NCBI RefSeq assembly: GCF_040543805.1
Contig: NZ_JBEUMS010000019.1
Location: forward strand, 62,001-126,000
Direction: 5' to 3'
Length of the DNA: 64,000 nt
Source of the DNA: Arcicella rosea
GTDB taxonomy: Bacteria > Bacteroidota > Bacteroidia > Cytophagales > Spirosomataceae
In this document: positions 23,704 to 33,543 of the stretch, piece by piece
Layout: every line of letters begins with the position of its first letter
Position numbering within the stretch: position 1 is the first letter of the stretch
Position numbers and translations under genes: made by a program
The notes under the pieces: generated by a model
The model's database searches: none
Seen by the model: only the letters and a program-made list of their open reading frames with translations
Told to the model about the DNA's origin: nothing

Positions 23704-26700
23704 TCAAATTTTAACTCTCATCCCTTTCTTTTCCATCTCATTAACCTGCTCTTCAGCATTGCTTGATGGAGTAATATTGATGGACTTTTCCTTCTTTTCA
23801 ATGGTTTGATCAATTTTTTCTTTTAGGGAGTCAAGTTCTTTTTTGACTTTGATCAGCTCATTTTCTCCTTTAAAGTCCTCTTGGATAAACTTTCTTAAAT
23901 CATTGATGTTCTTGTTAATGTTTTCAATGTTCTGTTGAACGCTTTCTAATAATACAGGAATTTTGAGGAGTGCTCTTTGAGGATATTGTACAGCAATGTC
24001 TGGCGTACTGGCAAGATAACCGCCATTGAAAGCATACTTTTCATTACTCTGTCCCTGCAAGATTAAGATATTCTCTAAACTTACTCTGTTATCAAAGTCC
24101 CTTATCTTAGTCGCCTCAAAATACATTTTAAATCCTGCATAAGTGCCTACTTCCGTAATACCTTCTTGAGCAATGCTATCTCTTAATTTAACAAGATATG
24201 TGCCTAGTCCTTTTTCAGTCCTTATATCAAGTTCCTTTTTATCAAAAAGTGAATCTGAATGACGAGTAATAAAACTTTCTAAGCTTTGTGAATTAACCAG
24301 GTATTTGTCAAGATTAATTTTTTCTGACTTAAAATCTACTTGTTGGTCTAAAAGGAACTTTTGATCTTTCAGCAATGCTTCTTTTTTTATTTCATTTAGC
24401 CGTAAGGAAGTTTCCAAACCCTCTATCTTTTCTTCAGCCAATCGTTGATCTTTCAAAAACATAAACTTTTCAGATTCAACCTTTCCAAGCTCACGTTCTA
24501 ATTTTGCTTTATCAAGAAGCATGGTATTTCCAGAAAGAATGGCGCAGTACTCGGCATAATTCATACCATTGGCTTCGTCCATACCGCCTTCATCAATTTT
24601 TCGTACACCTAGCTGATTCGATTTAATCTGATTGATAAAAATACTCTTGTTAAGCAGAAGATTGAATTTATAGGAATCTAGCGTCTGTTCAACGGCATAG
24701 ACAAAATTATGTACTTCATTGTTATTAAACTTCATGGCATATTCGTTACCTTGCCTAGCACCTCGACCAATGCGCTGTTCAAATTCAGAAGGTTTCCATG
24801 GAATATCCAGGTGATGCATGGCAATCATACGACGCTGAGCATTTACGCCAGTACCTAAAGTACTTGTTGAGCCAATCAAAACTCTCACTTCACCATTATT
24901 CATTTTTTCAAAGAGTTTTTCTCGTTGTTTATCCGTTTTGAAAGATTGAATAAATGCAATTTCCTCTGGCTTTAAGCCTTTTTCTATCAACTTATCCTTA
25001 ATAGCAAAATAAACATTGAAGCCAGTACTTTTAGAAGAAGGAGTACTTAAATCACAGAAAATCATTTGAGTCGCTTTAAAGTGATTACCTTCCTGATAGT
25101 AATCTAATACTTTATGACAGCATTGATTGATTTTATTATTGACATCATCGTTAAAACTAGGATGAATCAAACGCATATCCAATGCCATTTTCTTACTCTC
25201 ATTGGTGGCAATTAGCATCTTCGCCTTTTCTTCACTTTCACTTAAAGGATTACGATAGATTAAGGTACCATCACCAGTATTAGCAAAATCTTGTAAACGC
25301 AAAGAAAAGTCTTGTTGCTCTTTGGTTTGTGGTAAAACCACTAATTCTGTTTTAGCTTTGGCTGGAAAGATGCCAACCATATCACTTGTTTTATAGTCTG
25401 TAATTTGACTATAGAAAATAGCTAATTCAGGTACTTTGATGTATTCTCTAAAACGTTCTTTCTGAATGATATTATTGGTGATGGAGATTTCGTACTCGGT
25501 TGATTTAACCCCATAAGTAGCAATCCAAGAATCGAAATTAAAAATCTGTTGTTTCTTTAATTCTTTGGGTCGAAGGTATTTAAATAACAAATACAGTTCA
25601 TTCAAAGAATTCGAAATGGGCGTTCCAGACAGAAAAGTAACCCCTAAATCTCTCCCTTTTTTCTCTTGTAAAGTTCGTAGCGCAACCAACATATTTAAAG
25701 CTCTATCACTTCCTTCCATACTTCCTAGTCCAGCCACATTATTATGACGAGTACTGTAAGTAAGGTTTTTATAAATATGCGATTCATCGACAAAAATATG
25801 ATCAATCCCCATAGAATCGAAGTTGAGCACATCATCACGATGTTCTTTAATCGCTTCCATTTTGGTCTTAAGCTTACTTTCTAAATTAGCTTGACGTTTC
25901 AGTAAGCCTTTGTATTGTTGTTTGGTCTCATACGTTTGAGACATCGAATTCATCACCTTCAAATCCTTGTTCAGGTTATTCAATTCATCTCCAAGAACAG
26001 CCGAAAAGGCTTCATGAGAATGAGGTATTTTGCTAAACTGCTCATGGGTAAGAATAACGCAGTCCCAATTATTATTCTTGATTTGATTGAAGATATTCTC
26101 CCGATTCTTTTTACTAAAATCAACATCACCACTGTAAAGTAAACTAGCATTAGGATAAGCCTTTTTATAGGTTTCAGCAATCTGAGCAATGTTCGCTTTC
26201 AAGCAAAGAATCAAAGGTTTATTAGCCACGCCTAAGCGTTTCATTTCATGGCTTGTTACAATCATCGTCAATGATTTACCTAAACCCACTTGATGGTCAA
26301 CAATTCCACCATCTTGCTGAATCAAAGCCCAAGCGGCATCTTTCTGGGATTTATACAAATCAGGAATACCTAAATTCTGTAAGTTTAATTGAGGGAAAGT
26401 TAAATGTCCACCATCGTATTGAGGTTTTACGTAGCAGTTAAACTTCTGATTATAAGTTTTGGCTAAATCGTTCTTAAAATCAATGTCTTGTTCATTCAAA
26501 AAGGCGATGAATTTGTTTCTAATATCTTCAATCTTGTTATTGACTAAGATGGTTTTATCTTTATCAGTTACATAAATATTTTTACCTCTGTCAACATCAT
26601 AGCCAATTAACTTTTCCATTTTTGGCGTAGTATTGTACAAAGCATGTTCTAGCAAATCAATTCCATTTACTTTATTGTTGTCGGCAGTAACGGCATACAA

Positions 26701-28869
26701 AGTATTAATATTCTCATTGCGTTCATACTTTTGGTATCTAATCATGTAGTTATCAGTATTTTCTAAATAATCTACCGTAATACTTGAACTGTTGAAGAGC
26801 TGCCGAGCAAAGCGTTCATAGATTTTAGGGGAAATCCATCTTTCACCCAGATTAAAATCTAAATCATTATAACTAATAGGAGTGGGGAGAACCTCCTTTA
26901 AACAATCTAAAGTATGCTGTAATCTTTCTTTTTTTTGCTGGTCTTCAATGTTAGGGAGATTGTTTTCTAACCAATTGATTTTCTCGACCACATTCCCTGA
27001 AATGACAGAAGCAAAACCCTCAAACCTTGCTGTTTTAGGATTAAAAGCAATAAGTTTATCCGCTAATAATTGCTGTTCAATTGCTGCTTCATTATGTTGA
27101 CTAAGTTTAGTTATGTAACCAGTATCAGCAAACCCATATTGATTGAGCGAAACATAGAAAGCATCCTTGACAGAATAATCATGTACTTGATTAAAAGCAA
27201 CGGGTTTATAGAAAATATCCGACTTGACAAACTCTTTATTTTCAACCCGCTCTAATCCGAAAACTTGCTTATTCTTAGGGTCTTCGTCTAAATAAATTCT
27301 ATTGGTATTAAGAGAACCATAAACACTCTTAAAGTTATCGTACTGTTCATTGAGTAATTTCCTTAAAAAGGAATGCTCAATTTTTTCGGCTAATTCGTAG
27401 CGATACAAATCATCATAAGTTTTACGGATTTGCATCACAGACAAATACATATTTTGCAGTTCCAAAGTATAGTCAGTGGGAACAAGGTAATTAGCACCAA
27501 CATCAATTTTAAGCTTGTATAACTTCTCATTTTCAACGACAAACTGACCATCAATATCGCTTTCGGTCAGTGGCGTTTTATAAGGAATGTTTTTGGGCAA
27601 TGCTGGCGTAATTGATAAAGTGGTTTCAATAGGATTAACAGGAGCAGCAGGAGCAAAGAGGTCTAACTGGAAAAGATTAGCTTTCTTACTGACAGAAATA
27701 GCTTGAAAAAGAGAATGTTCAGATGATTTCACAGCAAGATTAATGGTAAAGTTTTTCTTGAAATCAGATGCCAAAATTTCATCCACCGCTTTACAGATTT
27801 CAAGGAGTCCACCCGCTTTTAAATACGCTAAATTGGGTCTTCCATATTGGTCTTTCCCGAAGGTCAACTCATCAGAAATGATAGCATTACGATTCAGGTG
27901 GAAATATTCATTAAGTTGAAATTTGTGAGATGACTGCTCATTAGTGATTAAAGCAGTTCGCACTAAAGATTGCTCCATTGGATTCAGCGAAGTTTTTGGA
28001 CCAGTCTTTTGTAAAATCAATAAATCAGCACCAGCCTGAGTCCCGGCATCTAAGAAAGTATTTTGAGGTAATCGAATCGCTGAAATAAGATTAGCATTAG
28101 CCATTACAAATTGCCTAATGGGTAAATTAACTGGACTATCCAAAACACCATAAGGCATAATATGCGCTAAAACCCCGCCTTCCTTCAACAAGTCAAGTGA
28201 TTTGATAAGGAAGAAATTATGAATATGATTGCTCGCCTGTCGTTTTACTTTATTCTTATTGAGATTATATATAGGGTCAAAAACTTTAAAATCACCGAAA
28301 GGAATATTGGAAGAAATTAAATCATAAGTACCCATTTTATGTTTTCCAACAGTTTCAAAAGGAGCATTTACACTGTTCGCATGAAGAGCCTTTAAGATTT
28401 TAGCGGTTAAATCATCTTTCTCCAAGAGTAAGCTATCTTTCATGGCAATTCCCAGTTTTTGAAACTCGCTAAAAAATAATCCAGAACCCGCACTTGGATC
28501 AAGATAATTATCAGCTTTCACAGCATTTTTTAGCAGGGCATTTCCAATGGAGCGAATGAGTTCAGGGGAAGTATAAAAGCTGGTGAGAATACTGTTTTTG
28601 ATACTCTCGATATTTTGCTCGTAGTTTGGCTTTGAGGATAAGAAAGCATGTAATTCTTCAATGTGAGGTTTAATTTTTAGAGACTCTAAACTCCAAGAAG
28701 AGATATTATCCAAAGGCAAGAGTAATTCTTTTAGACCACCCCAACCTTTAAATGCTGAAAGAATCTCTTTCTCCTCAGGACTGGCAACTCTTTTTTCATC
28801 GAGGATTTGGTACGCAGTTTTGAGTCCCTCCAAATTATCTTTGAGGACTTGCTTCTTATGATAGGACAT
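23704..28869 (-). CDS. Very large DNA methylase-helicase fusion protein
   Basis: A 1721-residue fusion of an N6-adenine methylase and a superfamily II helicase, of a type found on plasmids, conjugative elements and phages (compare COG4646 and the DarB antirestriction protein of phage P1). The methylase part spans about residues 90-330 with the SAM site LDPSAGSGLFF (about 123-133) and NIPFG at 188-192 in place of NPPF. The helicase has Walker A GLGKSLTM near 865, the DESH box near 1028 and the motif QRIGRGARQG near 1365. A coiled C-terminal end follows. A role in protecting incoming DNA is inferred from relatives. It ends close to the hipBA operator. Confidence 0.85.
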   Translation of the reverse strand: MSYHKKQVLKDNLEGLKTAYQILDEKRVASPEEKEILSAFKGWGGLKELLLPLDNISSWSLESLKIKPHIEELHAFLSSKPNYEQNIESIKNSILTSFYTSPELIRSIGNALLKNAVKADNYLDPSAGSGLFFSEFQKLGIAMKDSLLLEKDDLTAKILKALHANSVNAPFETVGKHKMGTYDLISSNIPFGDFKVFDPIYNLNKNKVKRQASNHIHNFFLIKSLDLLKEGGVLAHIMPYGVLDSPVNLPIRQFVMANANLISAIRLPQNTFLDAGTQAGADLLILQKTGPKTSLNPMEQSLVRTALITNEQSSHKFQLNEYFHLNRNAIISDELTFGKDQYGRPNLAYLKAGGLLEICKAVDEILASDFKKNFTINLAVKSSEHSLFQAISVSKKANLFQLDLFAPAAPVNPIETTLSITPALPKNIPYKTPLTESDIDGQFVVENEKLYKLKIDVGANYLVPTDYTLELQNMYLSVMQIRKTYDDLYRYELAEKIEHSFLRKLLNEQYDNFKSVYGSLNTNRIYLDEDPKNKQVFGLERVENKEFVKSDIFYKPVAFNQVHDYSVKDAFYVSLNQYGFADTGYITKLSQHNEAAIEQQLLADKLIAFNPKTARFEGFASVISGNVVEKINWLENNLPNIEDQQKKERLQHTLDCLKEVLPTPISYNDLDFNLGERWISPKIYERFARQLFNSSSITVDYLENTDNYMIRYQKYERNENINTLYAVTADNNKVNGIDLLEHALYNTTPKMEKLIGYDVDRGKNIYVTDKDKTILVNNKIEDIRNKFIAFLNEQDIDFKNDLAKTYNQKFNCYVKPQYDGGHLTFPQLNLQNLGIPDLYKSQKDAAWALIQQDGGIVDHQVGLGKSLTMIVTSHEMKRLGVANKPLILCLKANIAQIAETYKKAYPNASLLYSGDVDFSKKNRENIFNQIKNNNWDCVILTHEQFSKIPHSHEAFSAVLGDELNNLNKDLKVMNSMSQTYETKQQYKGLLKRQANLESKLKTKMEAIKEHRDDVLNFDSMGIDHIFVDESHIYKNLTYSTRHNNVAGLGSMEGSDRALNMLVALRTLQEKKGRDLGVTFLSGTPISNSLNELYLLFKYLRPKELKKQQIFNFDSWIATYGVKSTEYEISITNNIIQKERFREYIKVPELAIFYSQITDYKTSDMVGIFPAKAKTELVVLPQTKEQQDFSLRLQDFANTGDGTLIYRNPLSESEEKAKMLIATNESKKMALDMRLIHPSFNDDVNNKINQCCHKVLDYYQEGNHFKATQMIFCDLSTPSSKSTGFNVYFAIKDKLIEKGLKPEEIAFIQSFKTDKQREKLFEKMNNGEVRVLIGSTSTLGTGVNAQRRMIAMHHLDIPWKPSEFEQRIGRGARQGNEYAMKFNNNEVHNFVYAVEQTLDSYKFNLLLNKSIFINQIKSNQLGVRKIDEGGMDEANGMNYAEYCAILSGNTMLLDKAKLERELGKVESEKFMFLKDQRLAEEKIEGLETSLRLNEIKKEALLKDQKFLLDQQVDFKSEKINLDKYLVNSQSLESFITRHSDSLFDKKELDIRTEKGLGTYLVKLRDSIAQEGITEVGTYAGFKMYFEATKIRDFDNRVSLENILILQGQSNEKYAFNGGYLASTPDIAVQYPQRALLKIPVLLESVQQNIENINKNINDLRKFIQEDFKGENELIKVKKELDSLKEKIDQTIEKKEKSINITPSSNAEEQVNEMEKKGMRVKI

Positions 28870-28923
28870 TTTAGATAGGAGGTTTAGAATAATGTAGTAC
28901 TGTGTGTGTTTAATGAAGTTGAT

Positions 28924-29331
28924 TTAATCCAGGAAAAAGGATTCAATCAGTGTTGAGATAGATTTCTCTTCATCAATCAAAGAGCGGTATTCTTTAGAGA
29001 AATAGCGCATTTTTGCGCTAGTCTCAGCATCAAAAACATCAATACTAAAGGCGTATTGCTCCACCAGCATATCATACAGTCTTGAGTAGCTCGTCTGAAA
29101 ATCAAAGAGATTTTTAGAGACCATTTCCTCAGCTTCAGCTGATTGAAAACCTAGGAGTATAAGCCTTTCCAATTCACTATAATAGTGCTGAATTCTTTGA
29201 TTGATAAGTGTTTCCAAATCGTTTTTTGGATAATAATCCAAGATGTCAGGATTGTTTGCTTCTAAAAAAGCAACGACTGTTTTCTGTTTTTCAGTAATGA
29301 CAGAGTTTTTGAAAGATAATTGCGCTTGCAT
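28924..29331 (-). CDS. DUF1896-like protein, unknown function
   Basis: A 135-residue helical, acidic protein whose central part resembles the DUF1896 family, seen in Bacteroidota mobile elements. The shared features are the pattern FLEANNPDILDYYPKND followed by a helix with QRIQHYYSELERLILLGFQ, and then the AEEMVSKNLF segment. The function of the family is unknown. It lies 54 bp upstream of the methylase-helicase gene on the same strand and is probably its operon partner. The long intergenic region to its right would hold its promoter. Confidence 0.55.
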   Translation of the reverse strand: MQAQLSFKNSVITEKQKTVVAFLEANNPDILDYYPKNDLETLINQRIQHYYSELERLILLGFQSAEAEEMVSKNLFDFQTSYSRLYDMLVEQYAFSIDVFDAETSAKMRYFSKEYRSLIDEEKSISTLIESFFLD

Positions 29332-29930
29332 ATAAATATAGTTTAGTGTGTATATAACTAATTTTAAAGTAAAGATAATAACTTAAAGTATTATTCAAAA
29401 TTTAAAAAGAATAATTTGGAAGAATACATCAAAAAAGAAGAGATGAATTAAAAGAAGAACCTGAAAATCGGCATAACTGTTGTCCAAAGACAGCCTTCTC
29501 TGGGCTGATACACAAGGCTTACGAAGACAGTCTTTGGAAGTGATTGCAAGAGTTCCCATCATGAAATGAAAGCTCAGGCTACACACGATTTCATGATTGG
29601 AACACTTGCTTGGGCTATATTAGTGGAAATAACACCTACATTTTGTTGCCTATTTAGAGAAAGATTAGCCCATAAAAGTCGTTTTAGATTGGTTAAACCT
29701 AACATGTACTATTGGGAGTTTTGGTAGTCATATACATGAATTCGGTCGATTTGCACGAATTGGAGTTTCAATCCTTATTCAACTCTTGATTATCCTTGAT
29801 ATGAGATAAGAAATGAGGGGTTAGAAAGTATAATTCCTTTTATACAATCCGAAAATTATATAAAACAAACGACTCAAAATGTAACAACTTGATATAAGCT
29901 TATTAATACCTTTGTATTCAAGCTGAAATA
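29332..29930. other. Long intergenic region with an imperfect hairpin
   Basis: No secure gene lies between the divergent DUF1896-like and HYC_CC_PP genes. An imperfect inverted repeat spans 29483-29538 (arms TCCAAAGAC and GTCTTTGGA, with further pairing inside). A 53-residue frame on the plus strand from ATG 29566 to the stop at 29727 is the best protein candidate but matches nothing I know, and it could be a decayed fragment. This looks like the junction between the transfer backbone and the metal island. Confidence 0.4.
29907..29914 (+). promoter_or_regulatory. Bacteroidota-type promoter of the metal island
   Basis: TACCTTTG matches TAnnTTTG exactly and lies 17 bp upstream of the HYC_CC_PP start. 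TTG at 29889-29891 may serve as part of the -33 element. This is the first promoter of the plus-strand copper genes. Confidence 0.5.
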
Positions 29931-30362
29931 ATGAAAACACGTTTGACTCGCATATTTTGTTTGCTAATGGCAATGCAGGTACTTTTTATGAGTACAGGCT
30001 TTTCCATGATTGAACATTATTGCAAGATAAAAGGTAAGCAAACGTTCATTTTTACAAAACCACCACAATGTTGTGCGAATAAAATTCAGCACAAAAAACA
30101 ATCAAGTACATCAGTAATTAAGAAGAAAAAGTGTTGCGAAGAACACAAAACTTTTCTAAAAATTACGCCCAATGCTTCTCATGGTCATGATGTAGCGCAA
30201 GGGTTTGTGCATCATGATTGGATTGATATTACCCCAAAAATATCATTTATCTCTGTCTGGGTATCTGAAGCTGTATCTTTTCAGATTTCTCATCGTTACA
30301 GTCCAGCACCGCCACTTTCAGGACGAAATCTTCTTGTTTTTATTCAATCGTTTCTTATCTGA
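29931..30362 (+). CDS. HYC_CC_PP family protein of a metal-resistance island
   Basis: A 143-residue protein that fits the HYC_CC_PP family named for its three motifs, all visible: EHYCKIKGKQ (HYC), PQCC and KKCCEEH (CC pairs), and the C-terminal HRYSPAPPLSGRNLLVFIQ (PP). An N-terminal signal or anchor (IFCLLMAMQVLFMSTGFS) suggests export. The paired cysteines and the histidine-rich middle suggest metal binding. The function is not known, but the family occurs next to copper genes in Bacteroidota, and here it opens a plus-strand copper island. The start ATG at 29931 follows a good promoter element. Confidence 0.78.
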   Translation: MKTRLTRIFCLLMAMQVLFMSTGFSMIEHYCKIKGKQTFIFTKPPQCCANKIQHKKQSSTSVIKKKKCCEEHKTFLKITPNASHGHDVAQGFVHHDWIDITPKISFISVWVSEAVSFQISHRYSPAPPLSGRNLLVFIQSFLI

Positions 30363-30741
30363 TACTGTTGGTTAGAATTGCCTACTATTTTCTTGATTTT
30401 ACCAAGAAAATGAACTCAATTTTTAACCTAAACTGTATCGTTTATGTTTCATTCCACTCTTGTTTCTATTTATAAAAATCAGCGTAAGTTACCTGTGACA
30501 ACTTATTAGGAAAGCTTTGAAACTAACGCCAGCATATCATGGGTAATACCGATGCAGTAACGGTTTCAAAAGAAATTCAATTATTGAGATTATCAATCAA
30601 GTTAGTGAACAAGTATCCTGAAGTACAACGCAAATGCAATTTAAAAAGTAGTAGATTATACGAAAACACGACACATTTTAAAGAATTATTAAAGAAAAAT
30701 ATCTATTAAAGAAACATTCTTGATTACGTCAAAACGCAAAG
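30363..30741. other. Intergenic region between HYC_CC_PP and YVTN genes
   Basis: The 379-bp stretch holds one small frame at 30539-30709 (described separately) and a short frame from about 30444 that stops after 21 codons. The size and the broken frames suggest a gene was lost here. Related copper operons often have a TonB receptor gene in this place, but I cannot see a convincing remnant. Confidence 0.3.
30539..30709 (+). CDS. Possible small protein of 56 residues
   Basis: An in-frame ATG to TAA of 56 codons on the same strand as the neighbouring metal genes. The product is lysine-rich and helical (MGNTDAVTVSKEIQLLRL at the start, ending LLKKNIY) and matches nothing I recognise. It may be real, or it may be a fragment of a decayed gene. 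Codon composition is like the surrounding AT-rich DNA, so it gives little help. It ends 33 bp before the YVTN lipoprotein gene. Confidence 0.3.
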   Translation: MGNTDAVTVSKEIQLLRLSIKLVNKYPEVQRKCNLKSSRLYENTTHFKELLKKNIY

Positions 30742-31800
30742 ATGAAAAAAATAATCATTCCCATTTTTACTCTAATGCTAGGTGGTTGCATAAGTAAGAC
30801 AAGTGAAGTTCCTCAACTAAATATAAATTATCCAGCCGCTTATGTTGTCAATGGCGAGAGTAGTACGATATCCATTATCAACTTAAATATCAATGAAGTT
30901 GCCGATTTGATACAATTAACGGATGATATGTCGGGAATGGCTCATGGAGCAAATGCGATGTTTTTACAATATCCACATCATATTTATTTGAATCCTAGTA
31001 AAAGTCAGATTGCCATTGCAGCTCCAGGAGCAGATTTGAGTCAAGGACATGGAACGACTGCAAGCCATTCGGGCGGAGCAAAAGTTGCTGTTCTAAATGC
31101 AAGCTCTGGCATAAATGTAAAGTTGATTGATGTACCAATGATGAATCATAATGCTATTTACACGACCGATGGAAAGGAAATTTGGACTTCTCAAATGGAT
31201 GAAGCAGGAAAAATATTGGTTTATGATGCCACTACCTATACTTTGAAAAATACGATTTCAGTGGGAAAAGAGCCTGCTGAAATTACGTTTTCCAATGATG
31301 GAACAACTGCTTTTGTTGCAAATGGAATGGATAATACTGTAACAGCGATTAATCCAAATACCAAAACCATTTTAGCTACGATTCCTGTTGGAATGAATCC
31401 TGTGGGAGCGTGGACGGGTTCGGATAATCGAATGTACGTGGACAATGAAGAGGGGCAAACTGTATCAATTATTGATGTAAAAACCTTGAAAGTGGTAGAA
31501 ACTATTGCGTTAGGCTTTATGCCGGGTTTTGTAGCATACCAAGGCGGTATGAAGGAAATGTGGGTAACAGACCCAATGGCTGGGAAGGTGCATTGGTGGA
31601 CAAAAGATGCTACTGGAAAAATGGTTTACACAGGAGCATTTGCCACCGCAGCGGGTAGCCACGCCATTGCTTTTAAAGATATGATGGCTTATGTTACTAA
31701 CCAAGAAGCAGCCAATGTTTCAGTAATTGATGTGATGCAACACAAGGTTACAAAAACGATTGCGGTTGGAAAAAAACCAAATGGAATTGTCATTAGATAA
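30742..31800 (+). CDS. YVTN-type beta-propeller lipoprotein
   Basis: A 352-residue exported lipoprotein with a lipobox at LMLGGC (cysteine near residue 16). The mature part is a beta-propeller of the YVTN family: repeats such as VGKEPAEITFSNDGTTAFVANG, VGMNPVGAWTGSDNRMYVDN and VGKKPNGIVI recur about every 40 residues. Copies with conserved His and Met residues (SQGHGTTASHSGG, PMMNHNA) may bind metal. Such propellers are common beside copper-resistance genes in Bacteroidota, but their biochemical role is not established. It is encoded in the same direction as the surrounding metal genes. Confidence 0.72.
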   Translation: MKKIIIPIFTLMLGGCISKTSEVPQLNINYPAAYVVNGESSTISIINLNINEVADLIQLTDDMSGMAHGANAMFLQYPHHIYLNPSKSQIAIAAPGADLSQGHGTTASHSGGAKVAVLNASSGINVKLIDVPMMNHNAIYTTDGKEIWTSQMDEAGKILVYDATTYTLKNTISVGKEPAEITFSNDGTTAFVANGMDNTVTAINPNTKTILATIPVGMNPVGAWTGSDNRMYVDNEEGQTVSIIDVKTLKVVETIALGFMPGFVAYQGGMKEMWVTDPMAGKVHWWTKDATGKMVYTGAFATAAGSHAIAFKDMMAYVTNQEAANVSVIDVMQHKVTKTIAVGKKPNGIVIR

Positions 31801-31844
31801 AAAACAATACTTAGAAAATCAATTAAACTTAAAATTTCCATTTA

Positions 31845-32070
31845 ATGAAAATTACACATTTTAACCCTCATGCTAACAATGTCTTCCGTTGTTAGCATCA
31901 ATCCTGCTCCAAAATTAGAAATGGTAAAAATTGCAGTCTCTGCCATTTGTTAAATGTGTAAAGCAACGATTGAAAAAATGTGTTTTCAATCGTTGTAACG
32001 GAATACAATTTGAATTTAAATGAAAAGTTGTTGTAAATAGATGCCAAACCACATCATTGATTAACACTTA
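31845..32070 (+). pseudogene. Decayed heavy-metal-associated (HMA) domain gene
   Basis: The sequence reads as an HMA-domain protein once broken frames are joined. After the ATG at 31845 a frame shift leads to a signal-peptide-like part (LTLMLTMSSVVSINPAPK) and then MVKIAVSAIC-stop-MCKATIEK, where a TAA at 31951-31953 replaces one codon inside the CxxC-like metal site. A further shift is needed to read VTEYNLNLNEKLL and IDAKPHH, which resemble the second half of the domain; both contain stops. HMA proteins (for example CopZ, MerP) carry copper or mercury to ATPases. No functional product can be made from this stretch. Confidence 0.65.
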
Positions 32071-32108
32071 TCTGTTCGACTATTTATAAAACATAAAATT
32101 CAAAAATC

Positions 32109-33488
32109 ATGAAAAAAATATTAGTTATCTGTTCATTGCTCGCTTGCTTTTCAGCAGAAGCACAATTGAACACTCCAGAGCCGAGTCCATCGGCTTCATT
32201 TACGCAGACCTTGGGATTCACCAAAATCAAAGTGGATTACGCTCGCCCAAGCGTAAAAGGACGGGATATTTTTGGGAAAATGATACCTTATGGAGCGATT
32301 TGGCGGACAGGTGCGAGTAACTGTAGCACGATTAGTTTCAATGATGAACTTACCATTGGCGGAAAGAAAATAGCTAAAGGGAAATATTCGTTATTTACCA
32401 TTCCCAATATTGAGCAGTGGACAATCATCTTAAATACTGACACGACTTTACACGGAACAAGTGGTTACGATGAGAAAAAGGACGTGCTTCGTTTTACTGT
32501 GAAACCCGAAAAAGCTCCTCGTTTTTACGAAACCTTCACGATTGAACTCTCTGATATTGTGAAAGATAACGGAATGCTTTACATTTTGTGGGAAAGCACA
32601 ATGGTTAAGTTTGATTTGGTAAGTAGTGCCAAAGAACGCATTTTGGCAGATATTGACCACAAAATAAATAAGCTAAAAACAGAAAATGCAAAGCTCTATT
32701 ATCAAGCTGCTGAATATTATTATAACCAAAAAATCGAACCAGACCAAGCAAATGTATGGATTGCCAAAGCAAGGATGATGGAAATGGACAATGTTTATTA
32801 TCCTAATTTGCAAGCTAAGATTTTGGAAAGTCAAGGCAAATTTACCGAAGCAATTCCAGTAGCACAGAAAGCTGTTGAATTAGCGAAAAAGCAAAATATC
32901 ATTCCAATTGCCCAAAATTGGGAGAAAAAAATTGCTACTTGGCAACAAACAATGGGTGTAAAAACAACCAATTCCAATGCTCACGCTGAACACGATATGG
33001 GTAAAAGTATGGGAGACATGAAAATGGAAAATACTGTACAAAAACCAAAATTGGATGCAGAAGTACAGGCAAGCATCACAAAAAGTTTAGGCAATTACTA
33101 TGCTTTGAAAAATGCTTTAATAGCCGATGATGGAAATACTGCCAATGTGCAAGCTGGTGAATTAGTAAAGACCATTTCAGCACTACCAATGGCAAAATTA
33201 AGTCCTCAACAACACACTGTTTTCATGGGGCTATCCGAAAAAATTAAATTTGATGCTAGCCATATTAATGAAACGAAGGATGTAAAGCACCAAAGAGAGC
33301 ATTTTAATGATTTATCGAATAATGTTTTTGCCCTACTAAAAGGCTTAAATGCCAACGAAAGCCCCATCTATCAACAATACTGCCCAATGGCAAAAGCCTA
33401 TTGGCTGAGTGATAACGCTGCGGTGAAAAATCCGTATTACGGGAAAAGTATGCTTACTTGTGGAAAGGTATCGGAGACGTTGAAGTAA
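32109..33488 (+). CDS. DUF2911 protein with C-terminal DUF3347 domain
   Basis: A 459-residue exported protein with signal peptide (LVICSLLACFSAEAQ). Residues about 22-165 are DUF2911 (RTGASNCSTISFNDELTIGG). A tetratricopeptide-like helical part follows at about 165-285, then a short His/Met linker (HAEHDMGKSMGDMKMEN). The C-terminal 140 residues are DUF3347, with QYCPMAKAYWLS and NPYYGKSMLTCG. DUF3347 is found in copper and silver efflux proteins and often binds copper through Cys and Met; this is the reason to link the protein to the island. DUF2911 alone is widespread with no known function. Confidence 0.75.
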   Translation: MKKILVICSLLACFSAEAQLNTPEPSPSASFTQTLGFTKIKVDYARPSVKGRDIFGKMIPYGAIWRTGASNCSTISFNDELTIGGKKIAKGKYSLFTIPNIEQWTIILNTDTTLHGTSGYDEKKDVLRFTVKPEKAPRFYETFTIELSDIVKDNGMLYILWESTMVKFDLVSSAKERILADIDHKINKLKTENAKLYYQAAEYYYNQKIEPDQANVWIAKARMMEMDNVYYPNLQAKILESQGKFTEAIPVAQKAVELAKKQNIIPIAQNWEKKIATWQQTMGVKTTNSNAHAEHDMGKSMGDMKMENTVQKPKLDAEVQASITKSLGNYYALKNALIADDGNTANVQAGELVKTISALPMAKLSPQQHTVFMGLSEKIKFDASHINETKDVKHQREHFNDLSNNVFALLKGLNANESPIYQQYCPMAKAYWLSDNAAVKNPYYGKSMLTCGKVSETLK

Positions 33489-33543
33489 ACGAACAAATCC
33501 AATAATTATATAAAATATACCCGAAATTGTATAACAATTAAAG

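Noticed and set aside
29395..29586. 63-codon frame on the minus strand
   Set aside because: It overlaps the imperfect hairpin, has no known motif and no upstream signal. It looks like a chance frame in a gene-poor junction.
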